A stretch of DNA of 38,208 nucleotides from an uncultured Ignavibacteriota bacterium (lineage in GTDB: Bacteria; Bacteroidota; Ignavibacteria; Tepidaquicellales; Tepidaquicellaceae), in assembly GCA_937983305.1 (NCBI GenBank), contig CALKAJ010000372.1, forward strand, positions 1 to 38,208. The letters run 5' to 3'. Position 1 is the stretch's first letter. Every line of letters starts with the position of its first letter. Positions 1 to 8,726 of this stretch are shown here, in pieces. The notes under the pieces are model-generated. The model ran no database searches. It worked only from the letters and a program-made list of their open reading frames with translations, and was not told the DNA's origin. Both the position numbers and the translations under genes were made by a program.

Positions 1-2
1 TT

Positions 3-539
3 TCCGTTTCTTATGGAAACAGCTACCGCGGAAAAATTTTTTACGGAGCAAATGTTAACTTATACAACCTCAACATTAAAAATTACAACTCGGCAACATC
101 TTTTGGAATAGATATCGGAGCTATGGCATATCTGACTAAATTCCTTAAATGGGGATTTATCGGAAAAAATCTAACCGGCTCAACTATTGGTACTTCCAAA
201 GAAAATATTGCACAGGTTTACAGAACAGGATTCACAATTCAGCCCAGACCTGATATTTCATTTATTCTTGAAACTGAAAAAGACGTAAAATACCCATTCT
301 CTTTCCGCGGCGGGTTTGAATACTCAGTTATGGAATTTATTGATATCAGAGCCGGACTTTCAAGTGAGCCTGCAACTTTTTACGGCGGTATCGGTATATA
401 CTATAGTTTGTTTCAACTTGATTACTCATTTAATAACCACCCTGATTTAGGACTAACGCACCAAGGTTCACTTACAATCAACTTTGGCGGACTTGATGCA
501 AAGAAAAGTATGAGAGAAAGATTATCTAAAAGTTTTTAA
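3..539 (+). CDS. Outer-membrane beta-barrel protein, C-terminal part (5' end outside window)
   Basis: The frame is open from the first bases and ends at TAA 537-539, so only the last ~178 residues are present; the ATG at 123 is internal. The visible part alternates short amphipathic strands rich in aromatic residues with glycine/asparagine turns, and ends in strands around YSLFQLDYSF and GSLTINFGG followed by a short basic tail. This pattern fits the C-terminal half of a small outer-membrane barrel, similar in style to PorV/PorQ-like proteins of Bacteroidota and Ignavibacteria. The family is not certain because the N-terminus and signal peptide are missing. The PfkB gene starts 22 bases downstream. 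Confidence 0.6.
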   Translation, partial: SVSYGNSYRGKIFYGANVNLYNLNIKNYNSATSFGIDIGAMAYLTKFLKWGFIGKNLTGSTIGTSKENIAQVYRTGFTIQPRPDISFILETEKDVKYPFSFRGGFEYSVMEFIDIRAGLSSEPATFYGGIGIYYSLFQLDYSFNNHPDLGLTHQGSLTINFGGLDAKKSMRERLSKSF

Positions 540-561
540 TAAAAAATAAATTTATTTGACT

Positions 562-1497
562 ATGAAGTTTCTTGTTATTGGCGAGCCTTGTATTGACATG
601 ATTTATAAAGCAGATGGTGAGGCAAAAAAAAGTTACGGCGGTATATTGTATTCTATTATTTCCCTGGCAGTAATTTCCAGAAAAGAAGATGTTGTTTTGC
701 CGGTAATAAATATCGGAGAGGATGAATTCGACAACATTAAAGATGTGCTGTTAAAGTATCCAAATATTGACACGTCCGGCTTATACAAGATGCCGCATTC
801 AACCAGAAAAGTAAATCTGTATTTTAATTACTACAATTCGGGAAAACGGGCTAAGTTTGAACAGGTTTACGAGCCGACTTACACAATTAAATATGAACAG
901 ATTGAAAAGTTTTTACCCGGAGCAGATTCAATTTTAATTAATAATATTACGGGTTATGATATAAGTCTTGATGATTTAAAAAAAATCAGAGAAAACTTCA
1001 AAGGGTATATTCACATGGATATTCATAACCTTGTTATGAAAACGAACCCTGACGGGACAAGAGAGCATACGACCCTGCCAAACTGGCGGGAATGGTGCTC
1101 AAACACAGATACTATCCAGTTAAACGAGTTTGAAGTGCAGTCAATGTCGCGTGAGAAAAAAAACGAATATGAAGTAATAGAAGAAATTCTGCTTAGTCAA
1201 ACAAGTGATGTTAAAGCTGTTGTAGTTACAAAAGGCAAAATCGGAGCATCGGGATATACAAAAAAAGTTAAACAATATGGAAGTGAAGTTTTTACAGACC
1301 TTGATAAAATTGAAGTTGGCTCAATTGAAAATCCAAGATACAAAGACAGCACCGGCTGCGGTGATGTTTTTGCGGCGGCTTTAACTTATGATTACACTAA
1401 AAACAAAGATATAAAAAAAAGTCTTCATTTTGCAAACAGACTCGCATCATATAAAACCTCGCTTGAAGGAATTGACGAACTTTACAAATTAAAATAA
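562..1497 (+). CDS. PfkB-family carbohydrate kinase
   Basis: A 311-residue sugar/nucleoside kinase of the ribokinase (PfkB) fold. The diagnostic C-terminal signature is present as DSTGCGDVF (about 262-270), whose aspartate (about 268) is the catalytic base; the usual DTTGAGD alanine is cysteine here. The N-terminus MKFLVIGEPCIDMIY is the usual first strand, with a glycine pair (YGG, about 25-27) at the sugar site. I chose ATG 562 over the upstream TTG at 556 because it places this strand at the N-terminus. The stop codon overlaps the next ATG by one base (TAATG), so the two genes are translationally coupled. The substrate cannot be read from sequence; the reductase partner suggests deoxysugar or nucleotide-sugar metabolism. 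Confidence 0.85.
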   Translation: MKFLVIGEPCIDMIYKADGEAKKSYGGILYSIISLAVISRKEDVVLPVINIGEDEFDNIKDVLLKYPNIDTSGLYKMPHSTRKVNLYFNYYNSGKRAKFEQVYEPTYTIKYEQIEKFLPGADSILINNITGYDISLDDLKKIRENFKGYIHMDIHNLVMKTNPDGTREHTTLPNWREWCSNTDTIQLNEFEVQSMSREKKNEYEVIEEILLSQTSDVKAVVVTKGKIGASGYTKKVKQYGSEVFTDLDKIEVGSIENPRYKDSTGCGDVFAAALTYDYTKNKDIKKSLHFANRLASYKTSLEGIDELYKLK

Positions 1498-2399
1498 TGA
1501 AAACGGGAAAAGTTTTAATTACAGGAGCAAACGGTTTGCTCGGCCAGGCAGTTGTTTCAATATTCTCAAGAGAGTCTGATTTAACCCTGGTTCAAACCTC
1601 TGTTGAGAAAGACCCCTTTGTAGATTATGGAATTGACTACCATAAACTTGATATCACAAACAAAGAAGAGGTAAAAGAGGCTGTTAAGCTATATTCTCCT
1701 GATGTAATTTTAAACTGTGCCGCTTTTACTGATGTTGATAAATGTGAAACAGAGAGAGAACTTTGCTGGAGGCTGAATGTTGATGCGGTGAAAAATTTAA
1801 TTATAGGTTCAAGGGTTAATAATTGTAAGTTGGTTCATATATCTACTGATTATATTTTTGACGGGAAATCAGGTCCTTATACTGAATCTGAAATTCCTAA
1901 TCCTATTTCATATTACGGCAGGTCAAAACTTGCAAGCGAAAACGCCTTAACAGCAAGCGGTATTAATTTTGCCATTGCAAGAACAATGGTGCTTTACGGA
2001 CTTGGTGTAAAAGTGAAACCAAATTTTGCTTTATGGCTTATAAACAAACTTACGGCAGGAGAGCCGGTTAGAATAGTAAAAGACCAGATTGGAAATTCAA
2101 CATTGGTTGATGACTTAGCTTATGGATTACTAAAACTAATTGAATCCGATAAAACAGGAATATATAATCTTGCGGGCAGAGATATAGAATCCAGATATGA
2201 CTTCGCAATGACTGTATGCGACGTTTTTAGTTTCGACAAAAAACTTGTATCCTCAATTATAACTGCAGAACTTAATCAGCCTGCACCGCGTCCACTCAAT
2301 TCGGGACTTATAACTTTAAAAGCCGAAACGGAACTTGGCTTTAAGCCGATGAATTCCTTAGACGGATTGAGATTATTAAAATACCAATTAGGACTTTAA
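1497..2399 (+). CDS. RmlD-like NAD(P)-dependent sugar reductase (SDR superfamily)
   Basis: A 300-residue extended short-chain dehydrogenase/reductase resembling dTDP-4-dehydrorhamnose reductase. The Rossmann motif GANGLLG is at 10-16, the conserved STDYIFDG at about 116-123, and the catalytic YxxxK at Y140/K144. RmlD reduces dTDP-4-keto-L-rhamnose in the last step of dTDP-rhamnose synthesis. Here the other rml genes are absent and the partner is a PfkB kinase, so a related nucleotide-sugar reduction is equally possible. It overlaps the kinase stop by one base, and serS starts 44 bases downstream. No gene symbol is given because rmlA/B/C are not in view. Confidence 0.8.
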   Translation: MKTGKVLITGANGLLGQAVVSIFSRESDLTLVQTSVEKDPFVDYGIDYHKLDITNKEEVKEAVKLYSPDVILNCAAFTDVDKCETERELCWRLNVDAVKNLIIGSRVNNCKLVHISTDYIFDGKSGPYTESEIPNPISYYGRSKLASENALTASGINFAIARTMVLYGLGVKVKPNFALWLINKLTAGEPVRIVKDQIGNSTLVDDLAYGLLKLIESDKTGIYNLAGRDIESRYDFAMTVCDVFSFDKKLVSSIITAELNQPAPRPLNSGLITLKAETELGFKPMNSLDGLRLLKYQLGL

Positions 2400-2443
2400 A
2401 AAAAGTTTTACATATTTTATAAACTTAATAAATTATTTTTAAA

Positions 2444-3718
2444 ATGCTTGATATAAGATTAATTCGTGAAAATCCGGATTTTGTAATTGAAAAACTTAAA
2501 CAAAGAAACGAAGACACAAAAGTAATTTCAGATATTCTTGAAACAGAAAAAGAAAGACTTGAGCTTATAAAAAAGACCGAAACGCTGAAAGAGATGAGAA
2601 ATAAAGTCTCAAAAGAAATCGGAGCAATGAAAGCAAAGAAAGAAGATGCATCTTTAAAGATTTCCGAAATGACTAAAGTATCCGATGAGATAAAATCTCT
2701 TGATGAAACCCTAAAACAGCTTGACGAAAAAATACAAAATTATTTATATTATATTCCTGCCTTGCCTGCCGACAGCGTTCCTTACGGAAAATCAGCAGAA
2801 GAGAATGTTGAGGTGAAAGTCTCGGGAGAGAAAAAGAATTTTGATTTCAAAGTTAAAGACCACCTTGAACTCGGGAAATCACTTGATATTCTTGACTTTG
2901 AAAGAGGCACAAAAATTTCCGGAAGCGGATTTCCGTTATATAAGGGAAAAGGTGCCGGATTAGAAAGAGCTTTGATTAACTTTATGCTTGATACACATAT
3001 ATCAAAAGGTTACAAAGAAGTGATGACACCTGTTCTTGTAAACAGAGCCTCAATGGAAGCGGCAGAAAAAATACCAAAATTCGAAGAAGATATGTATTAT
3101 ATAGGTGCCGATGACCTTTTTGCAATTCCAACAGCTGAAGTTCCGATAGTTAATATTCACAGAGATGAAATATTAAAAGCAGAAGAACTTCCAATTAAAT
3201 ATTGCGGATTTACAAACTGTTTCAGAAGAGAAGCGGGAAGTTACGGAAAGGATACAAAAGGTTTTCTCAGAGTGCATCAGTTTAACAAAGTGGAATTAGT
3301 TAATTTCTGTACAGCGGAAACCTCTTATGAAGAAACCGAGAAGATGTTAGCAGATGCCTGTTCGATATTAGATGCACTTAAAATTCATTACAGAGTTATA
3401 GAATTATGCACGGGAGACTTAGGATTTTCAGCGAGTAAATGTTATGATATTGAAGTATGGTCTTATGCTGAAGATAAATGGCTTGAAGCTTCTTCTGTAA
3501 GTAACTGCACCGATTTTCAGGCACGCCGAGCATTAATAAGATATAAAAAACCGGTTGAAGGCGGAAAACCAAAAACCGAATTCCTGCATATACTAAACGG
3601 CTCAGGACTTGCGACATCAAGATTAATGGTTGCACTGCTTGAGGCAAATCAGACTTCCGAAGGAAATATTGAAGTACCCGAAGTATTGAGAAAATATACC
3701 GGCTATGATTTGATTTAG
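2444..3718 (+). CDS. serS: Seryl-tRNA synthetase
   Basis: A full-length 424-residue class II synthetase that charges tRNA-Ser (and tRNA-Sec). An N-terminal charged helical region (about 30-100) forms the tRNA-binding coiled-coil arm. Class II motif 2 is seen as FTNCFRREAG with the following RVHQF (about 256-280), and motif 3 as NGSGLATSRLMVALLE (about 385-400), whose arginine binds ATP. The serine-specific TAEVP (about 230-234) is also present. There is no Shine-Dalgarno sequence; the leader is A/T only. Its stop codon lies three bases from the convergent nuoJ stop, with no room for a terminator. Confidence 0.98.
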   Translation: MLDIRLIRENPDFVIEKLKQRNEDTKVISDILETEKERLELIKKTETLKEMRNKVSKEIGAMKAKKEDASLKISEMTKVSDEIKSLDETLKQLDEKIQNYLYYIPALPADSVPYGKSAEENVEVKVSGEKKNFDFKVKDHLELGKSLDILDFERGTKISGSGFPLYKGKGAGLERALINFMLDTHISKGYKEVMTPVLVNRASMEAAEKIPKFEEDMYYIGADDLFAIPTAEVPIVNIHRDEILKAEELPIKYCGFTNCFRREAGSYGKDTKGFLRVHQFNKVELVNFCTAETSYEETEKMLADACSILDALKIHYRVIELCTGDLGFSASKCYDIEVWSYAEDKWLEASSVSNCTDFQARRALIRYKKPVEGGKPKTEFLHILNGSGLATSRLMVALLEANQTSEGNIEVPEVLRKYTGYDLI

Positions 3719-3721
3719 ATT

Positions 3722-4237
3722 TTATTCAAACTTTTTCTTTGCAAGAACAACTGCTCCAACAACAGCCGCAAGAAGAAGCAGTCCTGCTACTTCAACGGGA
3801 AATGCATATTTAAGAAATAATTCTTTTCCGAGAAATTCAGCTTTACCTATTGTTCCGGCAGTTTCGTGCAATTCGGATTTTTTACCCATAAATCCGAAAA
3901 AGTAAGTTACAAAAAGAAGACCCATTAGCAAAATTGAAAGTAAAACAGCCGTAATTTTTCTGTATGTAATACTTTCCGAAAGCTTATTTTCATCATGCAG
4001 ATTTAAAAGCATAATAACAAAAAGGAACAAGACCATTATTGCACCCATATAGACAAGTACCTGAATAATTGCTATGAATTGCGCTTTCAGCAAAAGATAA
4101 ACTCCCGAAACCGCGAAAAAATTCAAAATCAGAAACAGGGCACTCGAAATGGGATTGCGGCGGGTAACCATCATTATTGCCGAATAAATTGCTATAATTG
4201 CAAAGGCGATGAAAAATATTAACTCTAAATTCTGCAT
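3722..4237 (-). CDS. nuoJ: NADH-quinone oxidoreductase subunit J (complex I membrane subunit)
   Basis: A 171-residue integral membrane protein with five predicted hydrophobic helices. The hallmark NuoJ region is clear: RRNPISSALFLILN in helix 2, then QVLVYMGAIMVLFLFVIMLL (about 60-79), the pi-bulge helix that links quinone reduction to proton transfer. NuoJ is part of the membrane arm of complex I. It stands alone: serS converges on its 3' end and the divergent TPR gene starts 118 bases from its 5' end, so no other nuo gene is adjacent. It must be expressed separately from the rest of the complex. Confidence 0.93.
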   Translation of the reverse strand: MQNLELIFFIAFAIIAIYSAIMMVTRRNPISSALFLILNFFAVSGVYLLLKAQFIAIIQVLVYMGAIMVLFLFVIMLLNLHDENKLSESITYRKITAVLLSILLMGLLFVTYFFGFMGKKSELHETAGTIGKAEFLGKELFLKYAFPVEVAGLLLLAAVVGAVVLAKKKFE

Positions 4238-4354
4238 ATATGTTATATCTTTAAAAGATACAATATAATTGCAAAAAAATTAAGTTGTAATTCAAATTTT
4301 TTCAAAAATTTTATCCTTTTCAGTTACATTTTTCAAAGTTATTTTGAAGACAGA

Positions 4355-6025
4355 ATGAATCTGCTTCGTTACATATTTATAATTACAGTATTTACCTTAT
4401 TGGTAACTCCTTATGCTTTTTCTCAACCGGAAAATGATATAAAAGACCCGAAAGCTCTTGATTATTTTATAGAAGGAAAAACTTACGACATTCAAAGCGA
4501 TTTTTCTACCGCAATTGAGTTTTATCTGAAAGCTTTAAATTACGAAAAATCATCCGGTATCTATTTTGCAATTTCTCAGGCTTATACAAAACTTAACAGA
4601 TTCAATGATGCACTAACTTATATTAATCAGGCACTTATTATTTCTCCAACGGAAGAGGATTATCTTCTGCATAAAGGGCAGCTTTTACTTGCTCTTGGCA
4701 ATACCAATGAAGTGATAGCTCTATATGAGAAATTAATACAAACTCATCCGGAAAATATTCAAACCCTATACAATCTCGGAAGAATTTACGAAGAGCAAAA
4801 AATGTCATCGAAAGCAATTTTACTATATGAAAAAATTATTGATGAATTCGGATTTGATGAAGAGGTACTCAGAAGGGCATATGATATATATTTTAGTTTT
4901 AAGGAATATGATAAATGTATTGAAATAATCGGATACTTTCTAAAATTAGACCCGTATAACAAAGATTTCAGATTAAGACTTGGCGGCTTATACCAGATAA
5001 CCGGAGATTACACGAAATCTCTTGAAGTTTACAGAGAACTTTTCAGATTAAACCCCGAAGATAAATCAATTCAGCAGGAACTTGTAAAATTATATTTTTA
5101 TGAGGACAACTCCGAAAAAGGATTTAAAGAATTTGCAAGAATTACAGGTAAGGATACCTTAACCTATGAAGAGAAACTGCAAATAGGAGAAATTTATTAC
5201 AATCTTATTGCAACAGAAAAAGAAGCCGTAAAGGTAGCAAAAAATATTTTCAAAGAAATCAACATTTCTTATCCGGAAAAATGGCAGCCCTATTTTTATC
5301 TTGGAGCAATTGATATATCCGAAAATGGAACATCGTATAGTGAAAAGTTCGAACAAGCTTTAGTTTATGCCGATACAAGTAAAGAAGCTTATATTCAGAT
5401 TGCATATTCTCTTTTCAACAAAGGCGACTATGAAAAATCAATTTCTGTGATTGATAAAGTTTATAATTTATCCGATTACAGAATGAATTATATTTACGGA
5501 TTATGTTTGCAGAGAACTGGAAAACTTGAAGATGCAGCGGATTATTACAACAGGGCTTTAAAAGCAGCACCTGAAGATATTTCATTGCTTTCAACTCTCG
5601 GATTGGTTTATAATACAATGAAGAAATTCGATAAATCAGACGAAGCATACGAAAAAGCTCTTAAGATTGACCCCGAGAATGCTTTGGTGCTGAACAATTA
5701 TGCATATAACTTATCTGTCAGAGGAGAAAACCTTGTAAGAGCTCTTGATATGATAAGAAAAGCTGTTCAGAAAGATTCTAAAAATGCGAATTTTTTAGAT
5801 ACAATGGGCTGGATTTATTATATGCTTGGCGAATATGACTTGGCTGAAAAATATATTCTTGAATCCATTGCCTTAAATGCTTCGAGTGCAGTGGTACAGG
5901 AACACCTTGGTGATATTTATAAAGCTATGAAACAAACAGAAAAAGCAAAGACTCAATATAAAAAAGCGCTTGAGCTTAACCCCTCAAGCGAAAGCATTAA
6001 GCAAAAACTTGAAAACTTAAATTAA
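4355..6025 (+). CDS. Exported TPR-repeat protein
   Basis: A 556-residue protein with a signal peptide (hydrophobic about 5-23, cleavage near AFSQ) followed almost to the end by tetratricopeptide repeats. Recurrent TPR features are easy to see: KALxxxPxxxxxLxxLGxxYxxxxxxxxAxxxYExAL, for example around AYEKALKIDPENALVLNNYAY and KAKTQYKKALELNPSSESI. TPR solenoids bind protein partners; in this group such periplasmic proteins are commonly linked to envelope assembly, but no specific role can be assigned. It diverges from nuoJ, and trxB follows 27 bases downstream, probably co-transcribed. Confidence 0.85.
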   Translation: MNLLRYIFIITVFTLLVTPYAFSQPENDIKDPKALDYFIEGKTYDIQSDFSTAIEFYLKALNYEKSSGIYFAISQAYTKLNRFNDALTYINQALIISPTEEDYLLHKGQLLLALGNTNEVIALYEKLIQTHPENIQTLYNLGRIYEEQKMSSKAILLYEKIIDEFGFDEEVLRRAYDIYFSFKEYDKCIEIIGYFLKLDPYNKDFRLRLGGLYQITGDYTKSLEVYRELFRLNPEDKSIQQELVKLYFYEDNSEKGFKEFARITGKDTLTYEEKLQIGEIYYNLIATEKEAVKVAKNIFKEINISYPEKWQPYFYLGAIDISENGTSYSEKFEQALVYADTSKEAYIQIAYSLFNKGDYEKSISVIDKVYNLSDYRMNYIYGLCLQRTGKLEDAADYYNRALKAAPEDISLLSTLGLVYNTMKKFDKSDEAYEKALKIDPENALVLNNYAYNLSVRGENLVRALDMIRKAVQKDSKNANFLDTMGWIYYMLGEYDLAEKYILESIALNASSAVVQEHLGDIYKAMKQTEKAKTQYKKALELNPSSESIKQKLENLN

Positions 6026-6052
6026 TTTATTAAATAAAATTTATATAGAAAA

Positions 6053-7003
6053 ATGTCAGACAATCACAACAAAGTAACAATCATTGGAACAGGACCTGCA
6101 GGCTTTACTGCGGCACTATACACAGCAAGAGCAAATTTAAACCCTGTAATTTTTGAAGGTACACAGCCGGGAGGTCAACTGATGATTACAACCGATATTG
6201 AAAATTATCCGGGATTTGAAGAAGGAATAAGCGGACCGCTTCTTATGGAAACAATGAGAAAGCAAGTGCAGAGATTCGGAGCTCATTCAATTTATGCAAC
6301 AATTTCTAAGGTTGATTTCAATTCAAAACCCTTTAAACTCTGGGACGACTCTGGTAAAGAATACACGAGCGATACGGTGATTATCGCAACCGGTGCTTCT
6401 GCTATGTATCTTGGACTTGAATCAGAAAAAGAATATATGGGATTTGGAGTTTCTGCCTGTGCAACCTGCGACGGATTTTTCTACAGAGGTAAGAAAGTTG
6501 CTGTTGTAGGCGGAGGCGATACCGCTATGGAAGAAGCGAATTACCTTACTCATCACGCTTCCGAAGTACTTTTAATTCACAGAAGAGATGAATTCAGAGC
6601 TTCAAAATTTATGGTTGACAGAGTAAAAAGCAATCCTAAAATTAAACTTGCATTAAGCAGTGTTATAGATGAGGTGGTCGGCGTAAAAGACGGAATGAAA
6701 AAATCAGTTACGGGAATACAACTGAAAAACTTAAAAACAGGCGAAATCAAACTTCACGAACTCGATGGCATATTTATTGCGATAGGTCACAAACCTAATA
6801 CTGATATTTTCAAAGGATTCCTTGATATGGATGATGTTGGATATTTAATAACCGAGAAATCATCAACTAAAACTAAGATTCCGGGAATCTTCGCTTGCGG
6901 CGATGCTCAGGACAGCTATTACAGACAGGCAATAACTGCCGCCGGTACAGGTTGCATGGCAGCAATTGACGTTGAAAGATATCTTGAGACTCTTAAAGGT
7001 TAA
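6053..7003 (+). CDS. trxB: Thioredoxin-disulfide reductase
   Basis: A 316-residue low-molecular-weight flavoprotein that passes electrons from NADPH to thioredoxin. FAD-binding GTGPAG is at 12-17, the redox-active pair CATC at C136/C139, the NADPH-binding GGGDTA at 153-158, and the C-terminal FAD motif around GIFACGDAQD near 285. All key residues are present and the length is normal. Transcription probably continues from the TPR gene 27 bases upstream. A phased ACTTTA repeat separates it from the following dioxygenase gene. Confidence 0.96.
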   Translation: MSDNHNKVTIIGTGPAGFTAALYTARANLNPVIFEGTQPGGQLMITTDIENYPGFEEGISGPLLMETMRKQVQRFGAHSIYATISKVDFNSKPFKLWDDSGKEYTSDTVIIATGASAMYLGLESEKEYMGFGVSACATCDGFFYRGKKVAVVGGGDTAMEEANYLTHHASEVLLIHRRDEFRASKFMVDRVKSNPKIKLALSSVIDEVVGVKDGMKKSVTGIQLKNLKTGEIKLHELDGIFIAIGHKPNTDIFKGFLDMDDVGYLITEKSSTKTKIPGIFACGDAQDSYYRQAITAAGTGCMAAIDVERYLETLKG

Positions 7004-7013
7004 TCAACTCTAC

Positions 7014-7063
7014 TAACTTTATTAACTTTATAACTTTATAAACTTTACAACTTTACAAACTTA
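7014..7063 (+). repeat. Phased ACTTTA repeat immediately upstream of the homogentisate dioxygenase gene
   Basis: The whole trxB/hmgA gap is a degenerate tandem repeat. The hexamer ACTTTA occurs five times, at 7016, 7025, 7033, 7042 and 7050, with spacing 9, 8, 9, 8, and a shortened ACTTA follows at 7059. It ends three bases before the ATG at 7066, so it forms the whole leader. It may set the spacing of the leader or bind a regulator, and slippage could change its length. Confidence 0.75.
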
Positions 7064-7065
7064 TT

Positions 7066-8211
7066 ATGTTCTATATCAAACTCGGAAATATTCCTCAAAA
7101 AAGACATGTGCAATTCAAACAACCAAATGGAAGTTTGTATTACGAAGAGTTAATCTCTACCGAAGGTTTCGACTCTGTTCTTTCCAATGTGTATCACATA
7201 AATATGCCTCCGAAAATTGACTCCTTTGAAAAAGAAATTCTTGAAATTGCTCCGGTTGAATGGGAAGATGCTTTATTGCTTCCCTATCACTTCAGGACTT
7301 CGAAAATTAAAAGGCAGGGAGATTTTGTAACAAACAGAAATTATCTTGTTTATAACGATACTGTCTGGATGAGTGTTTCAATGCCTGAAAAAGAAATTGA
7401 TTATTTCTACAAAAATGCTTCCTGCGACGAGCTCATTTATGTTGACTCAGGTGAAGGTGAACTGCAGACAAACCTCGGATATATAAAATTTAAAAAAGGT
7501 GATTATATAGTAATTCCGAGAAATATACTTTACAGGTTAAAACACGATTCTCCTGCAAAATTATTAATCTTCGAAGCATTCGGAATGATAAAAACTCCGA
7601 AAAGATATAGGAGCGAATTCGGGCAATTGCTTGAACATTCTCCATTTTGTGAAAGAGATATAAGGACTCCTGAATTAGTAACGATAGAAGAAAAAGGAGA
7701 TTTTGTAACAAAAATTAAAAAATACGGAAAAATCTTTACTTTGCATTATGATTACAACCCATTTGATATTGCAGGGTATGACGGTTTTTATTTTCCGTAT
7801 ATATTCAATATTGATGATTTTATGCCGATTACAGGTAAAATTCATCAACCGCCGCCTGTTCACCAGACTTTTGACGGACCCGGATTTGTAATCTGTTCGT
7901 TTGTTTCGAGAATGCTGGATTATCATCCGGAAGCAATTCCTGTTCCTTATAATCACAGCAATGTTGACAGTGATGAGATTTTATACTATGCCGATGGGCA
8001 ATTTTCAAGCAGAAAAGGCATTGAAAACGGCTCGATTAGTTTACATCCGGGTGGACTGCCTCACGGACCTCATCCGGGAAGAGTAGAGGCTTCTCTCGGG
8101 AAGAAAGAAACGATTGAAACAGCGGTAATGATGGATACATTTAAGCCGTTGAAAATCAGCAAATTTGCGAAAGAGATTAATGACGAAGAGTATCCTATGA
8201 GCTGGAAATAA
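7066..8211 (+). CDS. hmgA: Homogentisate 1,2-dioxygenase family protein
   Basis: A 381-residue cupin-fold, Fe(II)-dependent ring-cleavage enzyme; homogentisate dioxygenase opens homogentisate to maleylacetoacetate in phenylalanine/tyrosine breakdown. Family features are YNHSNVDSDEILYYADG (about 295-311) and HPGGLPHGPHPG (about 327-338). By analogy with the known enzymes the iron ligands would be H297, E304 (or D303) and H333. The spacing between the first two is one residue longer than in the ~440-residue eukaryotic type, and the protein is shorter, as in the compact bacterial subfamily. Fumarylacetoacetase and maleylacetoacetate isomerase are not nearby. The exact substrate is inferred from the family. 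Confidence 0.85.
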   Translation: MFYIKLGNIPQKRHVQFKQPNGSLYYEELISTEGFDSVLSNVYHINMPPKIDSFEKEILEIAPVEWEDALLLPYHFRTSKIKRQGDFVTNRNYLVYNDTVWMSVSMPEKEIDYFYKNASCDELIYVDSGEGELQTNLGYIKFKKGDYIVIPRNILYRLKHDSPAKLLIFEAFGMIKTPKRYRSEFGQLLEHSPFCERDIRTPELVTIEEKGDFVTKIKKYGKIFTLHYDYNPFDIAGYDGFYFPYIFNIDDFMPITGKIHQPPPVHQTFDGPGFVICSFVSRMLDYHPEAIPVPYNHSNVDSDEILYYADGQFSSRKGIENGSISLHPGGLPHGPHPGRVEASLGKKETIETAVMMDTFKPLKISKFAKEINDEEYPMSWK

Positions 8212-8295
8212 AAAGTTATTTACCTTTTAAATTCATAAAATTTTAAATAAATTGGTACAATTATTGATTTTTTCATACCCAAAAATATTTTAATT

Positions 8296-8649
8296 ATGAG
8301 TACAAAACCAACTGAATCTAAGAAACCTCGTAAAATCAAGGGGAAGACCGTAATTGACATTGAAAAATGCAAAGGATGTGAAATTTGCACAACTGCGTGC
8401 AAAGAGGGCGCAATTACAATGTCAAAAGACTTAAATAGCAAAGGGTACAGATATGCTGTAGTAGTAGATGACCTTTGTACCGGATGTACAAATTGCGCTG
8501 TAGTATGTCCTGACGGAGTTATTAAAGTATATCGCGAGACAACCAAGAAAAAAGAATTAGTAGCAACAATATCAAATGTTCAATCTTCGATAAATGTAAA
8601 AATAGACAATCCGTCTATGGAAGATTTATCAAAGATGGATTATGTCTAA
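8296..8649 (+). CDS. vorD: 2-oxoacid:ferredoxin oxidoreductase delta subunit (2x[4Fe-4S] ferredoxin)
   Basis: A 117-residue ferredoxin-like subunit. Two classical clusters are visible: C25-x2-C28-x2-C31-x3-C35 and C61-x2-C64-x2-C67-x3-C71; the first has Lys in place of the usual Pro after the fourth Cys. It carries electrons from the TPP-containing beta subunit towards free ferredoxin. The lysine-rich N-terminus (about 1-18) and the ~45-residue C-terminal tail exceed the minimal ferredoxin fold. It is the first gene of a delta-alpha-beta-gamma operon. I use vorD because the alpha subunit is of the VorB type; korD is the alternative. Confidence 0.85.
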   Translation: MSTKPTESKKPRKIKGKTVIDIEKCKGCEICTTACKEGAITMSKDLNSKGYRYAVVVDDLCTGCTNCAVVCPDGVIKVYRETTKKKELVATISNVQSSINVKIDNPSMEDLSKMDYV

Positions 8650-8660
8650 AAAATAAATGT

Positions 8661-8682
8661 CCGGAAATGTCCAGAATTCCGG
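8661..8682 (+). other. Small inverted repeat in the vorD-vorB gap
   Basis: CCGGAA (8661-8666) pairs with TTCCGG (8677-8682) across a ten-base loop, in a 77-base gap inside the operon. No T-run follows, so it is more likely an mRNA-processing or stability hairpin than a terminator. Confidence 0.3.
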
Positions 8683-8726
8683 GAAATATACCTTCGAAAA
8701 TGAATAAATAATTTAAATATTCAATT

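Noticed and set aside
8220..8546. Minus-strand 108-codon frame opposite the ferredoxin gene
   Set aside because: The plus strand has two perfect CxxCxxCxxxC motifs; the antisense frame is a shadow.
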